From Ancylostoma caninum (Eukaryota > Nematoda > Chromadorea > Rhabditida > Ancylostomatidae), in assembly GCA_037903475.1 (NCBI GenBank), contig JBAJFG010000002.1, positions 1,736,001 through 1,800,000 on the forward strand: a DNA stretch of 64,000 nucleotides, in the 5' to 3' direction. Below, piece by piece: positions 63,144 to 64,000 of this stretch; position 1 is the first letter of the stretch; every line of letters starts with the position of its first letter. The notes below the pieces were generated by a model. It did no database searches. It saw only the letters and a list, made by a program, of their open reading frames with translations, and was not told the DNA's origin. A program made the translations under genes and the position numbers.

Positions 63144-64000
63144 AATAAGAGAGGATCTTCTCAACATTCAGCACTTTCTGAAAGAATCGATGAAAAATTT
63201 GAAGTTGTTCGTTCTCATTTACTTCAAGCATAATAATGTTAACTAACTAAACAACATGGGATCAAACCAAAATCGGGCAACCCTCAGTTCTTTCAAAGTA
63301 GGAGGGTCGCACTGAGTACCGCTGAGAAGATACTAAAACTTAACACGACGATTAACTGGAAAACACTCTTGTAAAGGAGGACTGATATGGAGATAGGCAG
63401 TACTACTCAACATTCTCCTCCACAGGACATTTCCCGTGCAGAACATAATGTATTCACACTAAAGCGCTGTTCTGCAAAACTTGTGAATTTTTGATATCTG
63501 ACGAATTTGCTACAGCCCTGCTCAACCACTTAGGTTTTGTTGAGCGATCCTTCATTTTTTATTTATCCTTCAGTTCTGAATTGATACCATTGCTTATGAG
63601 AGTAATTAGATAAAATTATCAAAATGAACGCCAATTATTCTAACAATGCATGGTTTTCACCAATCCTGAGAGCCTTCACTATATGCATGTGCATGTGCAC
63701 TCATTGGACTCTCCGTGCTTCCGACTTCCGACTTTCGGCACTTCCGATATTCCGCTCTTTTTTGGGGCTTCCGACTTCTGACTTCCGAGTTCCGAATTTT
63801 TGAATTTGACTTCCGCTCATCCCTGCTCTACACCCGGGGTTATCGATTATATCGACTTTATCGATTTTTCATTTTTTCCTCCAAAGGTCAGTGAAGCCGT
63901 GTCTACTAGGGTTCTCCGGTATGCTGAACACGAATGTGACAACCATTTTGAACGATGATATTGATTTATTGATTTCGTTGATTTTTCCCATGTTTTGCTC
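63144..64000. other. Right end of the hAT-like element and flank, no gene
   Basis: 63144-63825 is the right part of the host DNA element, ending in the TTCCGACTTCCGA array. The remaining 167 bp contain repeated TCGATT/ATCGACTT blocks (63,840-63,870 and 63,955-63,985) but no recognisable gene. Confidence 0.5.

Larger units (their letters stand above)
56137..63825. mobile_element. hAT-like element with 8-bp TSD ctctacac, invaded by two retrotransposons
   Basis: It starts CAGGGATGAGCGGAA and ends TTCCGCTCATCCCTG. The flanks are exact 8-bp copies of CTCTACAC (56129-56136 and 63826-63833). Both ends carry arrays of TTCCGACTTCCGA-type repeats (56150-56245 and 63715-63815). Removing the BEL/Pao (56506-59546) and RTE-like (59698-63136) insertions leaves about 1.2 kb, similar to the 1,117-bp element at 4153-5269 with the same termini. 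No transposase frame is visible. Confidence 0.85.

Overview
The window looks like nuclear DNA of a parasitic nematode, most plausibly a strongylid such as a hookworm (inference). The evidence is one very large gene with many short exons and TTTCAG or TTTAG acceptors, an AT-rich background, BEL/Pao and RTE-type retroelements, and a very high density of small inverted-repeat DNA elements. There is no sign of prokaryotic organisation.

Region 1-11,400 is intergenic and built from nested transposable elements. It holds a frameshifted non-LTR reverse transcriptase fragment at the left edge. It also holds a hAT-like element (3683-6550) whose ends carry arrays of a TTCGAATATTCGAA-type repeat, with a second hAT-like element (4153-5269) nested inside. 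Both have exact 8-bp target-site duplications. Several foldback/MITE copies follow, the last one just upstream of the main gene.

Region 11,489-51,557 is one plus-strand gene: the orthologue of MASK/ANKHD1 (multiple ankyrin repeats, single KH domain). I could place about 51 coding exons whose phases all agree, giving a predicted protein of about 2,464 residues from ATG 11527 to TAG 50890-50892. Order: conserved N-terminal region, first ankyrin block, linker, second block of ten ankyrin repeats, basic coiled segment, KH domain split by a 2.9-kb intron, and a long Ser/Pro/Gln-rich tail. One intron is GC-AG. The large introns are where most of the intragenic foldback elements, MITEs and SINE-like copies sit.

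Region 51,600-55,300 contains pieces that look like exons of one or more small genes, which I could not assemble. A polyadenylation-type signal follows at about 55,256.

Region 56,137-63,825 is a third hAT-like element with a perfect 8-bp duplication (ctctacac). It was later invaded by a BEL/Pao element (56506-59546; LTRs, gag and protease present; reverse transcriptase and integrase missing) and by an RTE-like non-LTR element (about 59698-63136) with an intact 995-residue endonuclease plus reverse transcriptase ORF. With both removed the host element is about 1.2 kb.

The most unusual signal is the set of hAT-like non-autonomous elements. Two share the terminal sequence CAGGGATGAGCGGA but carry different short repeat arrays beneath it (GGATAACGGATA-type, TTCCGACTTCCGA-type). 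The third has a different terminus and a TTCGAATATTCGAA-type array.
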